The position numbers were made by a program, and so were the translations under genes. Below are positions 60,759-64,000 of a stretch of 64,000 nucleotides of DNA, one piece after another. Source of the stretch: Viola odorata (taxonomy: Eukaryota; Streptophyta; Magnoliopsida; Malpighiales; Violaceae). The stretch is from NCBI GenBank assembly GCA_963691705.1, contig OY829540.1, forward strand, positions 69,736,367-69,800,366, given 5' to 3'. Each line of letters begins with the position of its first letter. The stretch's first letter is position 1. The notes under the pieces are model-generated. The model saw only the letters and a program-made list of their open reading frames with translations. It did not search any database and was not told the DNA's origin.

Positions 60759-63654
60759 CAGCAACAATATGGATTTCATCCCCAACATCAACACCAACAT
60801 CAGCAGTTCCCTTACATGCCTCCCCCCCATCCTTCCATGCAACAATTCCCTTACCCTCACCACCCTCCTCCCTTGCACCCTCACCTTCACCCACAGCAAC
60901 CTTCCCCTCCTTTTGCTCCACAGATCCCCCCTCATCTCCTCCCTTCCCCTTTCCATTCCCCGTTTGATTCTGCTCCACCCCCAGCCCCACCTCCCGCTGA
61001 TCCTGACTTGCAAAAACGTATCGACAAGCTCGTTGAATATACCACCAAGAATGGTCCTGAATTTGAAGTCATGATCCGTGAAAAACAGCAGGATAATCCT
61101 GCTTATGCGTTCCTCTTTGGAGGTGAGGGTCATAACTACTATCGTTACAAGATGTGGTTGTCCAACCACCCACCCTCTGGCCCTTACAATACTTCCTTTC
61201 CACCCTCTTCTATGCCCATGATTCAACCCCTTCCAAACCCTATCATGAATGCACCTCTTGGGCCTTCTGCTTCCATGTTGGGTGCACCCCAGGTGCATCA
61301 ACCTCCTTTTCCGCCTTTTTATGATCACCATCAGCACCCTCAGCACTTTGGGGCTCTTCCTCGACCTGATTTTGACCCATCATCCAGGTCCTTCAAAAGT
61401 CCTCCTAGCTCACTTCCTCCTGATGTTTCCATGGAGCTGAGCAATGTGCTTGGTTCTCTCAATGGCACCAAGGAGTCTATCAAAGGTGCCAAGCTTTGGT
61501 TCATGCAAAGGTCTCCATTTTCACCAGCTCTGGCTGAGGCTCTAAGGGACAGGATTTTTTCCTTGGATGATCCTGAGAGGCAACTGCATATTATATATCT
61601 TGCAAATGACATCCTTTTTGACAGGTATCTTCCCTGCATAGTACTATTGGCTGTTTGCACTTGGGAGTGATTTATATTTTGAGTCCTGCACTTTAATCTC
61701 TCACAACAGCCCTTTCATTTCTACTTATTCTATTTTTTGTTCTTAGTTCATGGAGTCAGATATCTTTATGGTATGCTTCCTTCATTGTCAAGACACTTTC
61801 AGTTTTGTTTTTTTGTTTTGTCAGTTTAACCTGTGAGGATCTATTCTCTAGGTAGCTTATTCTTGCAACTTTGTTCTTTATGTTAACCTTGGTTGAGGAA
61901 ACTGGGGTCTGATGATACTACAACATCATTGAGATGTTTCCCCACTTTGATGCTTTTTTTTTTAATCTTACTAAGCTAAACCTTCTACTTTTTTGTGATT
62001 GTTGCCAAATAGCTTATATGTGGTATCATCCAACATCCAAGTGTTTAGGAGGCAAGAACTCGCATTACTTTACTTTTTATAGATCTTTAAGGCCTTGTTT
62101 TTTAGGTTCTCCATGTTTTTTTTTTTCATTTGAGTTCTTTTCCCATCGTAAATATGTTATATTTGTTGCATTTGTTATTGGGTCATTGACTTCTGATTAT
62201 CTGGTATTCACTGTGACTGTCGATTAGTGTACTCCCTCTCGATGTTCTTTGACATCAATCTTGGCCTGTGATTTCATGGCTTAACTAACTCAAAGGTAAA
62301 AATAAAAAAAAACATAAAAAAGCAGCAACTTCTTGATGCTCTTTTTTTTTCCTGTCCCCTTCTTCATCAGGCATGATAATTGCTTTATTCATACAATTAC
62401 CAATCCTGCCTTTATAAGTGCGCAAAACGTTGAACTAAAAATAATATCAGTTAACTTTGTTGCTATTTATTCTCTGCAGTTTGCAAAGGAGAGTTAACCC
62501 TCGTGACCTTGATAATGAGGCCCTTGCTTTTAAGCCAGTTTTAGGTTCGATGCTTGCAAGGATTTTCCACAACCCTCAAAATAAGGATGAAAACCAGTCA
62601 CGTTTGCAGAAAATTCTACAGTTCTGGGCCTCCAAGGAGGTTTATGATCAGGACATCGTTTATAAACTTGAGAGTGAGATGCTTGGCGGACCTCCATCAA
62701 TTTTTTTTCCTGGGCCTCCAAAAGAGTTATCTGGTGGTTCAGCAGATTCCATGGGTGCTGCAGGTAGCTTCTTTCACACACTCATAACATTTTATTGCCA
62801 ACAGGGTTTTTGCATGAGGTGTCTCCCTTTCCTTCCATGAAATTGGGAATGCAATTCTTGCTATAAATGTTGCCAAATTCTTTCGTGTTGCAGGATTCCT
62901 ACAGCAAACAACAAGTCATAATGCCTCACAATGGCAGCCTGATAGGCAGAGTATAACAGATCAGGAGCATCCAGATAAGAAATTGCCCCCGTCCATTTCA
63001 CCATCCTTAGGAAACCAGCAATTCATACCGAATCCAGTTCTCAGCGGTGCTTTTGCAGGGTCTGTCCCCATAATTTCTTCTCTTCCAGCAGCAAATCAAC
63101 AAGCTGCACCACATCTAGTGCAAGCAACTCCTGCTAACATTGGTGAGAAACTGTCACCTTATCCTTTGTTCCCACCCGGACTTATTCCCGGGATGGTAAA
63201 AAAGATGCAGATAGGCAGCGGTGTGCCTTACTCACCTTTGAGTCCTTTGGACATCCCTACTATGATACCACCATCAAACATTTCCCCATCAGAAATCCTA
63301 GACAGAGTTTCAAAATATTTTAAGGAGATTGGAGAGGTAAATCCTTCTGAGGGGCCAATGAATTCTCACTCAAATGATGAAGATGATGATGAGTATGAGA
63401 GAGAGCATCCTATCCGGAAAGGAGGAGCTTGCATCCCTCCGCCCCCAACCTTACAAGTTGATCCAGAGACGGGGACTTATGCAGACGGGAGCGTGGAGCG
63501 GAAACCTGGATCTAGTGGCTCAGGGAGATTGGGACTCGGGGCAACAGCTGATCCCAATGAGGCAAGTCAATACGATGATGTTTACACCTCGTACAGAAAG
63601 CAGAGAAGCACCAACTACCATACGTCCATGAGTGCAAGGGTGGCTACAAGATAG
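60684..63654 (+). CDS. SURP and CID domain protein, CHERP-like splicing/RNA polymerase II CTD factor
   Basis: Three coding exons, 60684-61624, 62480-62763 and 62894-63654, give 661 aa. The N-terminus is low-complexity and rich in Gln, His and Pro (a CAG/CAA repeat at about 60727-60767). Residues about 105-160 form a SURP (SWAP) domain: [20 protein letters not shown] and the terminal [19 protein letters not shown]. Residues about 250-395 form a CID-type fold ([49 protein letters not shown]), which in relatives binds the phosphorylated RNA polymerase II tail. The C-terminus has an acidic cluster ([11 protein letters not shown]), [19 protein letters not shown] and a Gly-rich GSGRLGLGA. The arrangement matches CHERP-type spliceosome-associated proteins. 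The ATG at 60684 is the first in frame after the leader acceptor. Confidence 0.92.
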
Positions 63655-64000
63655 ACAAGAGGAGCTTTAGGGAGGGACAAGATGGAAATGGGCTTAGATT
63701 TTGATTAGTTTACAGAAGAAGCCATTTTGTTTTCTTCTTGTGGAGGAAGTGTGAGAAAGAGAGTGGGATTTTGTTGAGACAAAGGTGTGTAATTGAGTAT
63801 GTGGCCATTGGACTAAAAAAATGTAGAAACTAGAAAGGTAAGAAGCAACCATCCAATCTAGTATGGAATAAGGTGGCAAAACTTATTAAATACTTACTCC
63901 ATTTCTTATAGCTTCTTATAACTTGTGCATTGTGGTTAAAATATTACTTATAATTATTGTTTTTATTTATCCCATAAGTTATAAAATTTAATCTAATTAA
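63655..64000 (+). other. 3' UTR and flank of the CHERP-like gene
   Basis: GA-rich sequence follows the TAG stop at 63652-63654. The end is AT-rich with a possible poly(A) signal near 63885. No further gene starts before the window ends. Confidence 0.6.

Noticed and set aside
60594..61346. 250-codon open frame on the minus strand opposite the CHERP-like gene
   Set aside because: It is the shadow of a Pro/Gln-rich coding region; the translation is low-complexity (Arg/Gly/Leu runs) and has no family features. The plus frame has clear SURP and CID domains.
1..64000. CRISPR arrays, rRNA or tRNA genes, bacterial operons
   Set aside because: No repeat-spacer pattern, no recognisable tRNA cloverleaf or rRNA segment was seen. 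All genes are plant nuclear split genes.

Overview
This is a nuclear genomic window from a flowering plant, most likely a eudicot; I cannot name the species. The evidence is split genes with AT-rich GT-AG introns, plant-type coatomer, sulfate-transporter and organellar topoisomerase genes, and plant transposon classes (long-LTR Gypsy-type, MULE, Stowaway, LINE remnant). Exon models were assembled by hand from splice sites and family knowledge. Every multi-exon model I completed sums to a whole number of codons.

Layout. 1-3283: 3' end of an LTR retrotransposon with an LTR of about 3 kb. 3290-5700: a small tandem-duplicated locus for a cysteine-rich secreted peptide on the minus strand, split by an LTR-like insertion. 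6527-9453: NUP50-type nucleoporin (-). 9726-11726: a Stowaway MITE, then a complete non-autonomous MULE with 9-bp target duplications. 13497-21749: full-length COPB2, the coatomer beta' subunit (-, 24 exons, 916 aa). 24441-25214: TFIIS-like protein (+) without a working zinc ribbon. 25987-27958: second COPB2-like gene (-) that keeps only the WD40 propeller. 29155-29650: a second cysteine-rich peptide gene (+). 29.7-36.6 kb: gene-poor, AT-rich DNA. 36948-40937: group-3 sulfate transporter (+, 13 exons, 664 aa). 42237-44921: SYS1 Golgi protein (-). 45627-48200: GINS subunit PSF3 (+). 49244-58771: bacterial-type (type IA) topoisomerase I, organelle-targeted (-, 22 exons, 1093 aa). 59.0-63654: SURP + CID splicing-related protein, CHERP-like (+, 661 aa).

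The genes do not form a pathway; this is an ordinary plant gene neighbourhood. Two pairs are divergent and may share promoters: SYS1/PSF3, with paired E2F sites and a telo-box on the PSF3 side, and TOPA/CHERP-like. COPB2 and its WD40-only paralog form a local duplicate pair around the TFIIS-like gene. The two cysteine-rich peptide loci are about 24 kb apart and share a start motif and promoter layout.

The most interesting items are the WD40-only coatomer paralog with an intact reading frame; the TFIIS-like protein that keeps the acidic hairpin motif but ends straight after it; a near-perfect 70-bp hairpin in the SYS1 intron; the C-x3-C-repeat peptide family; a palindromic MITE placing two G-boxes just upstream of the sulfate transporter; and a 90-nt in-frame intron in that transporter.
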